Shown: one piece after another, positions 25,349 to 34,222 of the stretch
Numbering within the stretch: position 1 is the first letter of the stretch
How the letters are laid out: every line of letters starts with the position of its first letter
Source of the DNA: CATQHD01 sp965202675
GTDB lineage: Bacteria; Actinomycetota; Acidimicrobiia; Spongiisociales; Spongiisociaceae
Length of the DNA: 64,000 bases
Reading direction: 5' to 3'
NCBI GenBank assembly: GCA_965202675.1
Contig: OZ241842.1
Span: forward strand, 496,001 to 560,000
Notes under the pieces: generated by a model
The model's database searches: none
Told to the model about the DNA's origin: nothing
The model's input: only the letters and a program-made list of their open reading frames with translations
Made by a program: the position numbers and the translations under genes

Positions 25349-25478
25349 GCCGCCCTCCTTACGCCGCAGGAGACGAGTCTACGGCCGATGCGGGCGCAAC
25401 ACCGACGCGGCCGTTGTCACAGAGCCTCGGCAATTATCCTTACGGCGGGTCATAACCCCGGGTGAAAGGAGCGCCGCC

Positions 25479-25817
25479 ATGCAATACAAGGGATACACCG
25501 CTGCCGTCGAATACGACGATTCGATATCAGCATTCCACGGGAGCATCATCAACAGCGGACCGTATCCCATCGCCACCTTCGAGGCGACCGACGTCGCGGG
25601 CCTCCGCGAGGAGTTCCACCGGTCCGTCGACGATTACCTCGCCTGGTGCGAGGAAGACGGAGTGGAGCCCCGCCGACCTTACTCGGGAAAACTGAACGTC
25701 CGGCTCGGATCGGATTTGCATCGACGCGCGGCTCTAACGGCGGCGGAAAGCGGCGTGAGCCTGAACAACTGGATCGTGCAGGCGCTCGAACAGAGCTTGT
25801 CCGGAACCCCGGCCTAA
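25479..25817 (+). CDS. HicB family antitoxin-like protein (orphan)
   Basis: This 112-residue protein has the HicB layout: a partial RNase H-like fold (YTAAVEYDDSISAFHG, then FEATDVAGLREEFHRSVDDYL) and a C-terminal ribbon-helix-helix (LHRRAALTAAESGVSLNNWI). HicB normally neutralises the mRNA nuclease HicA. No hicA is found on either side, so it is an orphan, perhaps a repressor. A GAAAGGAG site precedes the ATG. A 60-bp broken copy of its middle lies at 26415-26474. Confidence 0.82.
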   Translation: MQYKGYTAAVEYDDSISAFHGSIINSGPYPIATFEATDVAGLREEFHRSVDDYLAWCEEDGVEPRRPYSGKLNVRLGSDLHRRAALTAAESGVSLNNWIVQALEQSLSGTPA

Positions 25818-25858
25818 ACCCCGGCCGGCCTGGGGCGTATCGAGCAAGGTGTCTGCTG

Positions 25859-25926
25859 GTTGTGATATTCGGGGAGGTTCTCCCTGTTTGGGGAGGAGCT
25901 GGTGTGTTTCCACCCCCAGCTGGGGG
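25859..25926 (+). repeat. element F copy
   Basis: A 65-bp stretch from TGTGATATTCGGGGAGG to CACCCCCAGCT is repeated with few differences, inverted, at about 62563-62620, where it abuts the broken IS481 transposase. Its start, GTGATATTCGGGG, also occurs at about 2604 in copy C. It may be an IS or MITE end. Confidence 0.45.
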
Positions 25927-25977
25927 GTGGCCCGATGGGTCGTTGGTTGGGTGATCCTCCGAGTCAGAATACGGGGT

Positions 25978-26064
25978 TAGAGCGTGCGCGGATAGGGAGC
26001 TGAAAGGTGTCCCGGCGCAAGCAACCGTTGGACGGTCTGCCCGATGAGCACGGGGCGGCAGGGC
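25978..26064 (+). repeat. element E copy with palindromic end motif
   Basis: It begins AGAGCGTGCGCGGATAGGG, the end motif of the 136-bp element at 52610-52745, and continues with AACCGTTGGACGGTCTGCCCGATGAGCACGGGGCGGCAGGG, which it shares in order with that element and with 17950-18030. Non-coding. Confidence 0.5.
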
Positions 26065-26114
26065 ACTACGCGCACCAACGAACAGCGAAAGTGCATCCCC
26101 ATCCGTGCATCCCC

Positions 26115-26395
26115 GAACCCCCTGGTCAAGCCCCTATCCCCACCCAGAACCCGGAAAGAACGCGAAAAACGCCGCCCCCTCGCCCCGCTTCGCGGGCCCG
26201 GCCCCCACCTCCACCACCTGGTTTCCGGACGCGTTCGGTCAGTACCCGGCAGGGTCGCGTTCGGAAGATGATCCCTGTCACGGTCTGCGGCGCCAGCCGA
26301 CCGGAGGTGCTTTCGGCTCTATCATTATCCCCCATCGGTGCGACAAGGTCAATACCTTTATGGGCGGATCCGGCGGGTTTTTTTGTCATTCCGTG
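26115..26395 (-). repeat. promoter-hairpin element, class B copy 2
   Basis: Minus strand: TTGACC (26347-26352), 17-bp spacer, GATAAT (26324-26329), GGTC/GACC hairpin, GC-rich hairpin core and terminal GGCGTTTTTCGCGTTCTT. Same length and order as copies at 18406 and 52305. Elements F, E and B plus a hicB fragment fill the gene-free stretch 25818-26488. Confidence 0.6.
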
Positions 26396-26414
26396 ATTTA
26401 GTAAACCTGTCCTG

Positions 26415-26474
26415 ACCTTCGAGGCAACCGACGCCGCGGGCCTCCGCGAGGAGTTCCACCGCCGTCGACGATTA
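26415..26474 (+). pseudogene. hicB fragment
   Basis: Sixty bases match the intact hicB at 25575-25634 (ACCTTCGAGGC through CGACGATTA) with a few substitutions and a 2-base deletion. It abuts the class B element. It is a remnant of a duplicated hicB or a fragment carried in by the element. Confidence 0.75.
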
Positions 26475-26488
26475 ACAGGCCGCGGTGA

Positions 26489-27109
26489 TTATGCGAGCAA
26501 CCCTGCGGCCAGGCGGGCGACCTCCGACCGGAGCAGCTCCGGGCTGCGGTCGTTGTCCAGCGTCAGGTCGGCCGCTGCCAGCCATTCCGCGCGGCCCGGC
26601 TGGACGGACATGCGGGCCTCGATGTCGGCCTCCGTCATTCCGCGCCGCCGCAGCCGGCCCCGCCTCGTCTCGACGGAGGCGTCCACCACCACCCTCGTCC
26701 AGCCCGCCCCGGCCAGACCGGACATGACCGACAGGACGGAGACCTCCACCGCGGCGGGCCGCCCCCCCGCTTCGGCGGCCCACTCTTCGACGGTCCGGAG
26801 GATGGCGGGATGGGTCAGGGCTTCCAGTTCGGCCAGCTGCAGAGTATCTGCGAACACGATCCGTCCGAGTACCGCCCGGTTGATCCGGCCCTCTGCCGCC
26901 GCCTCCGGCCAGCGGGCCGACACCCGGTCGGCGATCGGATGGCCGGGGGCCAGCAGGCCGCGGCCCACCAGGTCGGCGTCGAGGGTCTCGAAACCGCGCT
27001 CCGCCAGCATCCCGACTGCTTCGGATTTGCCCGCCCCGATGCCGCCGCCGACAACGGCGCGCACCGGCCCCGGCGGCGGCTCAGCAGGTCGAATCGGCCC
27101 GGCGGACAC
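26489..27109 (-). CDS. coaE: dephospho-CoA kinase
   Basis: This 206-residue kinase does the last step of coenzyme A synthesis, phosphorylating dephospho-CoA at the ribose 3'-OH. P-loop GGGIGAGKSEAV near residue 20, DADLVGRGLL near 45 and a lid region near RGRLRRRGMTE are visible. Length is typical. It lies 15 bp downstream of rpsA on the same strand, the order known from actinobacteria (polA-rpsA-coaE). Confidence 0.92.
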   Translation of the reverse strand: MSAGPIRPAEPPPGPVRAVVGGGIGAGKSEAVGMLAERGFETLDADLVGRGLLAPGHPIADRVSARWPEAAAEGRINRAVLGRIVFADTLQLAELEALTHPAILRTVEEWAAEAGGRPAAVEVSVLSVMSGLAGAGWTRVVVDASVETRRGRLRRRGMTEADIEARMSVQPGRAEWLAAADLTLDNDRSPELLRSEVARLAAGLLA

Positions 27110-27124
27110 GACAAGGCCGGAGGT

Positions 27125-28660
27125 TCAGCGCCGGCCGATCCCCCGCTCCTTGAGCTCCTGGAGGATCGCCTCGAGCGAGGAGTCCACGTCGAAGGAGCTC
27201 TGGCTCTCCTCTTCTTCTTTGTCCGGCTGCCCGAACTCGGAGACCGCCGGGGCCCGGCGCCGGCGGCGCGGCCCCTGCTGGTCGAACTTCCGGACGCCGT
27301 AATCGGGCAGGGCCTGCTTGATGGAGAAACTCACCCGGCGCCGGCCCTCGTCCAGCTCGGTCAGCTTTACCTTGACCTGCTGGCCGATCGAGAGCTCCAG
27401 CTCGGGGGATTCCACCCGGTGCATGGCGATCTCCGACACGTGGACCAGGCCTTCGACCCCGTTGCCGACCGATACGAAGGCTCCGAACGGCACGGTCTTG
27501 ATCACGGTTCCGTCCAGCTGCACGCCTACTTCGTGCTCTTCCACGAAGGCCTGCCAGGGGTCGGGGGTGGTCTGCTTGATGGACAGCGAGATGCGTTCCC
27601 GTCCGCGGTCTACCTCCAAGATCCTCACCGACACTTCCTGGCCGACCTTCACCACCTCGGACGGATGGTTGACGTGCTGCCAGCTCAGCTCGGACACATG
27701 GACCAGCCCGTCCATGCCGCCCAGGTCGACGAACGCCCCGAAGTTGACCACCGACGAGACCGCTCCGGTCTTCACATCCCCTTCCACGAGGGAGTCGAGG
27801 AAGGCGCTGCGCTGCTCGGCTTGGGCTTCTTCCAGATAGGCCCGGCGGGAGAGGACCACGTTGTTGCGGTTGTGGTCCAGCTCGATCACCTTGGATACGA
27901 TCTCCTGGCCGATGAAGGGGTCGAGGTCGCGCACCCGCCGCAGGTCGACCAGGGATGCGGGCAGGAACCCGCGCAGGCCGATGTCTACGATCAACCCCCC
28001 CTTGACCACCTCGATCACGTACCCCCTCACGGTGCCGCCCTGCTCCTTCACCGCTTCGATCTGGCTCCACACCCGTTCGTAGAGGGCCCGCTTCTTGGAG
28101 AGGATCAGGCGGCCCTGTTCGTCTTCCTTCTCGAGTACCAGCACCTCGATCTGTTCGCCTATCGACACTATCTGGTCGGGCGCCACGTTCTTGCGGATCG
28201 AGAGCTCCCTCAGCGGTATGACCCCCTCGGACTTGTAGCCGATGTCCACCATCACCTCGTCCTGCTCGATGTTCACCACCTCGCCTTCGATGATGTCCCC
28301 CTCTTTGAACTCGAGCACCGTCTCGGCGATGGCCGCCTCGAAGTCCTCGGGTCCTATGTCGTCGGGGAGGGAGCTGACGCTGCGGGCTTTGATGGCGGGC
28401 GGCCCGCCGGTGAGAACATCGGTGGCCGGGGCCACCGACTGCGGCGGCGCTGCGGGGGCCGGGGAATCATCCGCGGCGGCGGGCGGGTTCCGTCCGTCGT
28501 CAGGGGTCTGCTCCGGGGCGGGCGGAGCTTCTTGGGGCGGAACTTCCGGGGACGGCTCTTCGACGGTTGCTTCGTGGGCTCCGGTCTGCCCTGCATCGTC
28601 TTTGTCGACGGTTTCTTCTTTGTCGACGGTCTCTTCGGGGTTGATCTGCGGCTCTGACAT
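27125..28660 (-). CDS. rpsA: 30S ribosomal protein S1
   Basis: This 511-residue protein has four S1 RNA-binding repeats (about 107-175, 193-258, 280-348, 365-433; e.g. GAVSSVVNFGAFVDLGGMDG and GTVIKTVPFGAFVSVGNGVE). It binds mRNA at the ribosome during initiation. Before the repeats lies a Pro/Glu/Ala-rich acidic extension of about 95 residues with a near-repeated ETVDK motif, longer than in most actinobacterial S1 proteins. The C-terminal tail is basic then acidic. coaE follows closely. Confidence 0.94.
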   Translation of the reverse strand: MSEPQINPEETVDKEETVDKDDAGQTGAHEATVEEPSPEVPPQEAPPAPEQTPDDGRNPPAAADDSPAPAAPPQSVAPATDVLTGGPPAIKARSVSSLPDDIGPEDFEAAIAETVLEFKEGDIIEGEVVNIEQDEVMVDIGYKSEGVIPLRELSIRKNVAPDQIVSIGEQIEVLVLEKEDEQGRLILSKKRALYERVWSQIEAVKEQGGTVRGYVIEVVKGGLIVDIGLRGFLPASLVDLRRVRDLDPFIGQEIVSKVIELDHNRNNVVLSRRAYLEEAQAEQRSAFLDSLVEGDVKTGAVSSVVNFGAFVDLGGMDGLVHVSELSWQHVNHPSEVVKVGQEVSVRILEVDRGRERISLSIKQTTPDPWQAFVEEHEVGVQLDGTVIKTVPFGAFVSVGNGVEGLVHVSEIAMHRVESPELELSIGQQVKVKLTELDEGRRRVSFSIKQALPDYGVRKFDQQGPRRRRRAPAVSEFGQPDKEEEESQSSFDVDSSLEAILQELKERGIGRR

Positions 28661-28862
28661 CTAGACACCTAGGACAGGGCAAGCGAGGCCGCCGAATCCG
28701 CTTCGGCGTCGGCTCGGGTTATGAACATGAGTAGGCGCAGACCTCCGTATAGCTGACTCCCAGCCCGCGTAGACAGGCATCGGAGCATCCACAGGTTACC
28801 ACTTGACAGGCCGCCGTGTAGATTCTCCGCCCGCCGGCGCCTCCGGACGCCCGGCGGGGACC

Positions 28863-31505
28863 TCAACCCTTGACGGAGGCGAGGTCGAATCCGGTGGCGA
28901 TGTCGACCGTGAGGGGGACGTCCAGGTCGCCCACCCCCTCCATCACTTCCTTGACCAGACGGGCCACCTCCGCCGCCTCCTCGCGGCGGGCCTCGATCAC
29001 CAGCTCGTCGTGCACCTGCAGCAGGATCTCGGCCGGCCGATCCTCCAGACGGGGGGCCAGCTCGATCATCGCCATCTTGATCACATCGGCGGCCGACCCC
29101 TGCACGGGGGCGTTGAGCGCCATCCGTTCTCCCATCTGGCGGATGCGGACGTTGTCGGAGGCCAGCTCGGGCAGGTAGCGGCGCCGTCCGAAAAGGGTGG
29201 TGGTGTAGCCGGTGCGGCGGGCCTCGGCCACCACCGACTGCATGTAGTCGCGGACCAGGGGGAACTGCCGGAAGTAGGTGTCCATGTGCTCACGGGCCTC
29301 TCCCCGGCTGATCTTCAACCGGTCGGCCAGCCCGAAGGCCTCCATGCCGTATAGAAGGCCGAAGTTGATGGCCTTGGCCCGGCGGCGCAGCTCGGTGGTG
29401 ACCAGATCGGATGTGAAACCGAACACCCGGACGGCGGTGGCGGTGTGGATGTCCTCGCCGGCCTCGAACGCCTCCATCAGCCCGGGGTCTTTCGACAGGT
29501 GGGCCAGTATCCGCAGCTCGATCTGGGAGTAGTCGGCCACGATGAACACCCGGCCCTCGGGAGCTACGAAAGCCCGGCGGATCGTCCGGCCGGTCTTGGA
29601 GCGCACCGGGATGTTCTGGAGGTTGGGGCGGTCGGAGGAGAGCCGCCCGGTGGCCGCTCCGGTCTGGTTGAAATGGGCGTGGATGCGCCCGTCCGGCCCC
29701 ACCAGCGGCAGGTACCCGTCAACGTAGGTGCTGCGCAGCTTCTCTATCTCGCGGTAGCGGAGCAGCCGCGCCACCACCGGGTGCTCGCCCTCCAACTTGG
29801 CCAGCACCGAGGCGTCGGTGCTGGGCGCCCCCTTCGGGGTCTTCTTCAACACCGGCAGGCCGAGCCGGTCGAACAGGATCCGCCGGAGCTGCAGGGCCGA
29901 GTTGATGTTGAAGGTCTCTCCGGCCAGCTCGTGTATCTCGGATTCGAGCTCGGCCAGCTCGCCGCGGAAATCGTCGCCCATGCCTTCCAGGTAGGCGCGG
30001 TCCACCGATATGCCGGCCATCTCCATCCGGGCCAGCACCGGCGCCAGCGGCAGCTCCATCTCCCGGAACAGGTCCAACTGGTCGCGCTGCTCCAGCTCGG
30101 CCTCCATGGCGGGCCGGAGCCGGCCCACCGCCGCCGCCCGGCAGCCCGCCGCCTCCAGATCCGGACCGCCCCCGAAGTCCAGCATGCCCTGCTCGGATTC
30201 CCCTTCCCCGGCGCCGGCGCCCACCAGCCTCACCCCCAGGTAGCGCGAAGCCAGATCCTCGAGGGAGTCGGAACGGGCGGCGGGGTCGATGATGTAGCCG
30301 GCCAGCACCGGATCGAACACCAGGCCCTCCAGGGTGTATCCCCGCTCGTAGAGGCTGCGGTACAGCTCCTTGGATTCGTAGACGGAGACGGGCTTGGCGG
30401 GATCGGCCAGGGCCGGCGCCAGATGCTCCAGCAGCTCGACCGGAGCTACGAACACCTCCAACTCACCCTCGCCGCCCCGGGCGCCGTCGTCCGCCGCCGC
30501 CAACCCGGCCAGCTCCCCGCCGTCGTAGATCGGTTCGATCACCAGCGCCGGAAGATCGGCTATCCGGGCCGCTTCCTCGGGAGTCCCGAGGACCCGCACC
30601 TCCACCTCGATAGGGTCTTCGGACGGCTCCGACACCCCGTCCTCCATTTCCATCAGGCGGGTCCAGAGGGTCGCGAACTCCAGCCGCTCGAATATCCCGC
30701 GGGTGGCGGCCCGGTCGGGAACGGTGCGCATGAGGCGCCCGCTGTCCAGATCCAGCTCCAGGTCGTCCACCAGCGCCATGAGGGAGCGGTTGCGGAAGAC
30801 CTTCTCCCGGTGCTCGGCCAGGTTCTGGCGCAGGCGGGGCGGGTGGTCGTCCAGACGCTCGAACACCCCCTCCAGATTGCCGAAGGTAGAGACCAGACGG
30901 GATGCTGTCTTCTCCCCCACCCCCGGAACGCCCGGCAGGTTGTCGGAGTTGTCGCCCCGCAGGGCCGCGTAGTCGAGGTACTGGTCGGGCCGGATGCCGT
31001 ATTTCTGCTCCACCCAGTCCGCATCCACCATCACCGTGTCGGTGATGCCCCGCCGGGTGTAGGCCACCTTCACCCGGGGGCCGACCAGCTGGAAGCAGTC
31101 CCGGTCACCGGACACCACCAACACGTCCCAACCCTCTTCCCCGACCCGGCGGACCAGGCTGGCGATCACATCGTCCGCCTCGTAGCCCTCCCGCCGGACC
31201 TGGGCGACGCCCATGGCTTCGAGCACCTCGCCGATCAGGGGCAGCTGGCTGCGGAATTCGTCGGGGGTCGCCGCCCTCTGGGCCTTGTAGTCGGGGTAGG
31301 CCTCGGTGCGGAAGGTGGAGCGCCCCACATCCCAGGCCACCACCAGACCCTCCGGGGAATGGTCGCCCAGCAGCCTGATCAGCATGGAGGTGAACCCGTA
31401 CACCGCGTTGGTGACCTGCCCCGACCGGGTAGCCAGGTCGGGAGGCAGGGCGTAGAAGGCGCGGTAGGCGAGGCTGTGGCCGTCGAGCAGAGCCAGGGTG
31501 GGCAT
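28863..31505 (-). CDS. polA: DNA polymerase I
   Basis: This 880-residue enzyme fills gaps in repair and Okazaki processing. Residues 1-300 are the 5'-3' flap nuclease (LLDGHSLAYRAFYALP, VVSGDRDCFQL, GDNSDNLPGVPGVGEKTA). Residues about 305-480 correspond to the 3'-5' exonuclease domain but lack the acidic D-x-E and Y-x3-D residues, so proofreading is probably absent, as in Taq polymerase. The polymerase domain has motif A ADYSQIELRILAHLS, motif B RRRAKAINFGLLYG and motif C QVHDELVIEA. The 200 bases between polA and rpsA hold no gene. Confidence 0.95.
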   Translation of the reverse strand: MPTLALLDGHSLAYRAFYALPPDLATRSGQVTNAVYGFTSMLIRLLGDHSPEGLVVAWDVGRSTFRTEAYPDYKAQRAATPDEFRSQLPLIGEVLEAMGVAQVRREGYEADDVIASLVRRVGEEGWDVLVVSGDRDCFQLVGPRVKVAYTRRGITDTVMVDADWVEQKYGIRPDQYLDYAALRGDNSDNLPGVPGVGEKTASRLVSTFGNLEGVFERLDDHPPRLRQNLAEHREKVFRNRSLMALVDDLELDLDSGRLMRTVPDRAATRGIFERLEFATLWTRLMEMEDGVSEPSEDPIEVEVRVLGTPEEAARIADLPALVIEPIYDGGELAGLAAADDGARGGEGELEVFVAPVELLEHLAPALADPAKPVSVYESKELYRSLYERGYTLEGLVFDPVLAGYIIDPAARSDSLEDLASRYLGVRLVGAGAGEGESEQGMLDFGGGPDLEAAGCRAAAVGRLRPAMEAELEQRDQLDLFREMELPLAPVLARMEMAGISVDRAYLEGMGDDFRGELAELESEIHELAGETFNINSALQLRRILFDRLGLPVLKKTPKGAPSTDASVLAKLEGEHPVVARLLRYREIEKLRSTYVDGYLPLVGPDGRIHAHFNQTGAATGRLSSDRPNLQNIPVRSKTGRTIRRAFVAPEGRVFIVADYSQIELRILAHLSKDPGLMEAFEAGEDIHTATAVRVFGFTSDLVTTELRRRAKAINFGLLYGMEAFGLADRLKISRGEAREHMDTYFRQFPLVRDYMQSVVAEARRTGYTTTLFGRRRYLPELASDNVRIRQMGERMALNAPVQGSAADVIKMAMIELAPRLEDRPAEILLQVHDELVIEARREEAAEVARLVKEVMEGVGDLDVPLTVDIATGFDLASVKG

Positions 31506-31659
31506 GGAGCGGAATCGTAGCCCGCCCGACCTGCGTCTCGAAAGAGCAGGCCGGCAACTGACGAGAGCGCGGGCCGTCAGATGGCTACTCTGCAGTCAGG
31601 ACACCAGGTCCTGCTAAAGTTACTGAAAAGGATATCCTCTTGTATCGGAGGCCGACAAC

Positions 31660-34110
31660 GTGATACTCCGACCCATTCCATCTTTAATATTACTGGCAGT
31701 AATACTAACAATGGCCATACCCATTACTACAGGAGCCACAGAAGGCACTCCAGATGCGAGCCCGGCCGGTGGTAATAATCTTGCCTGTCCTGATCAGAAT
31801 ATAGCCGAGCAGGCATCTAATAGATTCTTCGATATAGCAGTTACAAATGTACATGCTGCTAATATTGGTTGCATAGCCTACTATGAGATAACCGTCGGTG
31901 TAGGCGACGGTAGCTATTACGCTCCCGATCAGGAAGTACTACGCTGGCAGATGGCATTGTTCATGGTAAGAGTAGCCAGTCGTGTGGGCATTGATATATC
32001 TAACAAACAGTCTCAATATTTTGCTGATATATCTACTAAAAGCACAAGAACCCAAACTGCTATCAATACCATCACAGAGTTGGGAATCATGACTGGCACC
32101 ACTCCTACTCTGTTTTCTCCTGATCGAAAGGTGACAAGAGCTGATATGGCTCTATATCTCATACGTCTATTAGAATATGCTACTGATCGCCGATCACTAG
32201 TAAATGTGACAATAGATAAAAACAGTCATGAAGTAATATTGACACGACCTAACGGTACATCAATTCCTATAGATGATTACTTTACAGATATAAATCAATT
32301 ACCGAATTTACTGCAAACAAATGCTATAAATGCTATGTATGAGCTAGGCATAGCTACTGGCCAATTGGATGGCTTATATGGCCCAAATAATACTGTTACA
32401 AGAGCTCAAATGGCATCGTTCATTATCCGCACACTTGGACATACGAACGTGCGTCCCACAGGTCCTATTGTACTGGAGAAACCAAATCCGGTTACTATGA
32501 ACATAACAACAGGATGGTTTCATTCATGCGGGATACGCACTGACAAAACTCTAGAATGCTGGGGAGACAACGAGCACGGACAATCAAACCCACCAAACAG
32601 ACAATTCACCGCCGTTAATGCAGGTGGAGCCCATTCATGCGGCATACACACCGACAAAACCCTAGAATGCTGGGGACAAAACGAACACGGCCAAACAGAC
32701 ACACCTGACGGACAGTTCACCACAGTAACAGCAGGGTTCAGCCATTCATGCGGAGTACGCACCGATAACATTGTCGTCTGCTGGGGACAAAACGAACAGG
32801 GACAATCAGACGCGCCAAGCGGACAGTTCATCACTGTAACAGCAGGGTTCAGCCATTCATGCGGAGTACGCACCGATAACATTGTCGTCTGCTGGGGAGA
32901 GAATGAACACGGCCAGACAGACACGCCAAGCGGACAATTCACCGCCGTTGATGCAGGCGGAGCCCATTCATGCGGGATAAGCACCGATAAAACTCTAGAA
33001 TGTTGGGGAGATAATGAACACGGCCAGACAGACACGCCTAACGGACAATTCACCGCCGTTGATGCAGGCGGAGCCCATTCATGCGGGATAAGCACCGATA
33101 AAACTCTAGAATGTTGGGGAGATAACGAGCACGGCCAGACAGGCGCGCCAAGCGGACAGTTCATCACTGTAACAGCAGGGTTCAGCCATTCATGCGGAGT
33201 GCACACCGATAACATTGTCGTCTGCTGGGGAGACAACGAATGGGGTCAATTGGATTCTCCGGGCAGACGCTTCTCCGCTATTGTTGCTGGTGAGGGTCAT
33301 TCATGTGGATTACGTTTAGGTGAAACATTAGAGTGCTGGGGTAATAACAAGAATCTACAATCAGATGCACCCGACGGAAAGTTCACAGACTTATCTATAG
33401 GTACTTACTCATGCGGAATACGGACTAATCAAACCGTCGAATGTTGGGGGCGCAGTGAAGAAGCTCCGTTTGAATCACCGAATGGTCGATTCACAGATAT
33501 CGCTGTAGGCGGAGGCCATCACTGTGTAATACGTACGAGCGGGACAGTTGAGTGCTGGGGATGGAAAGAGCGGTCAGAACAGGCCCCCGGTTGCCGTAGA
33601 CAGCGGGTACTATCTATCGAATGTGTGCTTAACAGAGAGTGGGGAAAGTGGGATAATGTGATAGGTGGACCGTTAACCGTGATAGAGGCAGGCACCAACT
33701 CCTCATGTGGGTTGCGTACGGACAATACAGTTGTATGTTGGAGCGACAACGGACGGTCGGATGCGCCAGACGGCCGATTCACCGATGTAGCTGTAGGCGG
33801 AGACCATTACTGTGGCTTGCGGGTTGGAGGAATGGTCAAGTGCTGGGGTGACAATTTAAATGGACAGGCGGATGCACCTGATGGCAGCTTTACTGCCGTG
33901 GCAGCAGGCATCGATCATTCGTGCGGGTTGCAAACGGACGGTGCTGCCGTCTGCTGGGGTGCCAATGAGTATGGGCAGGCGGATGCACCCGGCGGACAGT
34001 TCATCGATGTAGTTGCAGGCGGGTGGCATTCGTGTGGGTTGCGTACCGGCGGCGTCGCTGAATGCTGGGGCGACGACAGGTGGGGGCAATCGGATGCCCC
34101 CAGCGGGTAG
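31660..34110 (+). CDS. secreted SLH / RCC1-repeat surface protein
   Basis: This 816-residue protein starts at a GTG with a GGAGG site 9 bases before. It has a signal peptide (about 1-26), three S-layer-homology domains (about 50-110, 120-180, 205-265; each ends with R-x-x-(M/A)AL-like core, e.g. VTRAQMASFIIRTLG), then 14 RCC1-type repeats of about 37 residues (F-x-x-V-x-A-G-x-x-HSCG-x-x-TD...CWG-x-N-x-x-GQ), which fold as beta-propellers. SLH domains anchor it to the cell wall. The Cys pair in each repeat suggests disulfides. Repeats 2-7 are close in DNA too, hence recent expansion. GC is much lower than in polA. An ISL3 element lies 8 bp after its stop. Confidence 0.88.
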   Translation: MILRPIPSLILLAVILTMAIPITTGATEGTPDASPAGGNNLACPDQNIAEQASNRFFDIAVTNVHAANIGCIAYYEITVGVGDGSYYAPDQEVLRWQMALFMVRVASRVGIDISNKQSQYFADISTKSTRTQTAINTITELGIMTGTTPTLFSPDRKVTRADMALYLIRLLEYATDRRSLVNVTIDKNSHEVILTRPNGTSIPIDDYFTDINQLPNLLQTNAINAMYELGIATGQLDGLYGPNNTVTRAQMASFIIRTLGHTNVRPTGPIVLEKPNPVTMNITTGWFHSCGIRTDKTLECWGDNEHGQSNPPNRQFTAVNAGGAHSCGIHTDKTLECWGQNEHGQTDTPDGQFTTVTAGFSHSCGVRTDNIVVCWGQNEQGQSDAPSGQFITVTAGFSHSCGVRTDNIVVCWGENEHGQTDTPSGQFTAVDAGGAHSCGISTDKTLECWGDNEHGQTDTPNGQFTAVDAGGAHSCGISTDKTLECWGDNEHGQTGAPSGQFITVTAGFSHSCGVHTDNIVVCWGDNEWGQLDSPGRRFSAIVAGEGHSCGLRLGETLECWGNNKNLQSDAPDGKFTDLSIGTYSCGIRTNQTVECWGRSEEAPFESPNGRFTDIAVGGGHHCVIRTSGTVECWGWKERSEQAPGCRRQRVLSIECVLNREWGKWDNVIGGPLTVIEAGTNSSCGLRTDNTVVCWSDNGRSDAPDGRFTDVAVGGDHYCGLRVGGMVKCWGDNLNGQADAPDGSFTAVAAGIDHSCGLQTDGAAVCWGANEYGQADAPGGQFIDVVAGGWHSCGLRTGGVAECWGDDRWGQSDAPSG

Positions 34111-34117
34111 CTCTGGA

Positions 34118-34125
34118 ACTTACCG
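34118..34125. repeat. 8-bp target duplication, outer ISL3 element, left
   Basis: ACTTACCG here is repeated at 36055-36062, exactly outside the inverted ends of the outer ISL3-type element. ISL3 elements make 8-bp duplications. Confidence 0.9.
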
Positions 34126-34222
34126 GGCTCTTCGGAAATGAGGGGGGAGTGGCTGGCTGAGAGGGGGAGGGGAATCCACGGGATCTGGGGTGGGGTCCTC
34201 CATAATCGGACGCTGAAAAATG

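Noticed and set aside
22565..25465. 966-codon plus-strand open frame
   Set aside because: It spans out-of-frame transglutaminase and antisense ABC transporter; both real genes have catalytic motifs in other frames.
32520..33236. 238-codon minus-strand open frame in the surface-protein gene
   Set aside because: Periodic antisense of the RCC1 repeats; no independent coding signal.
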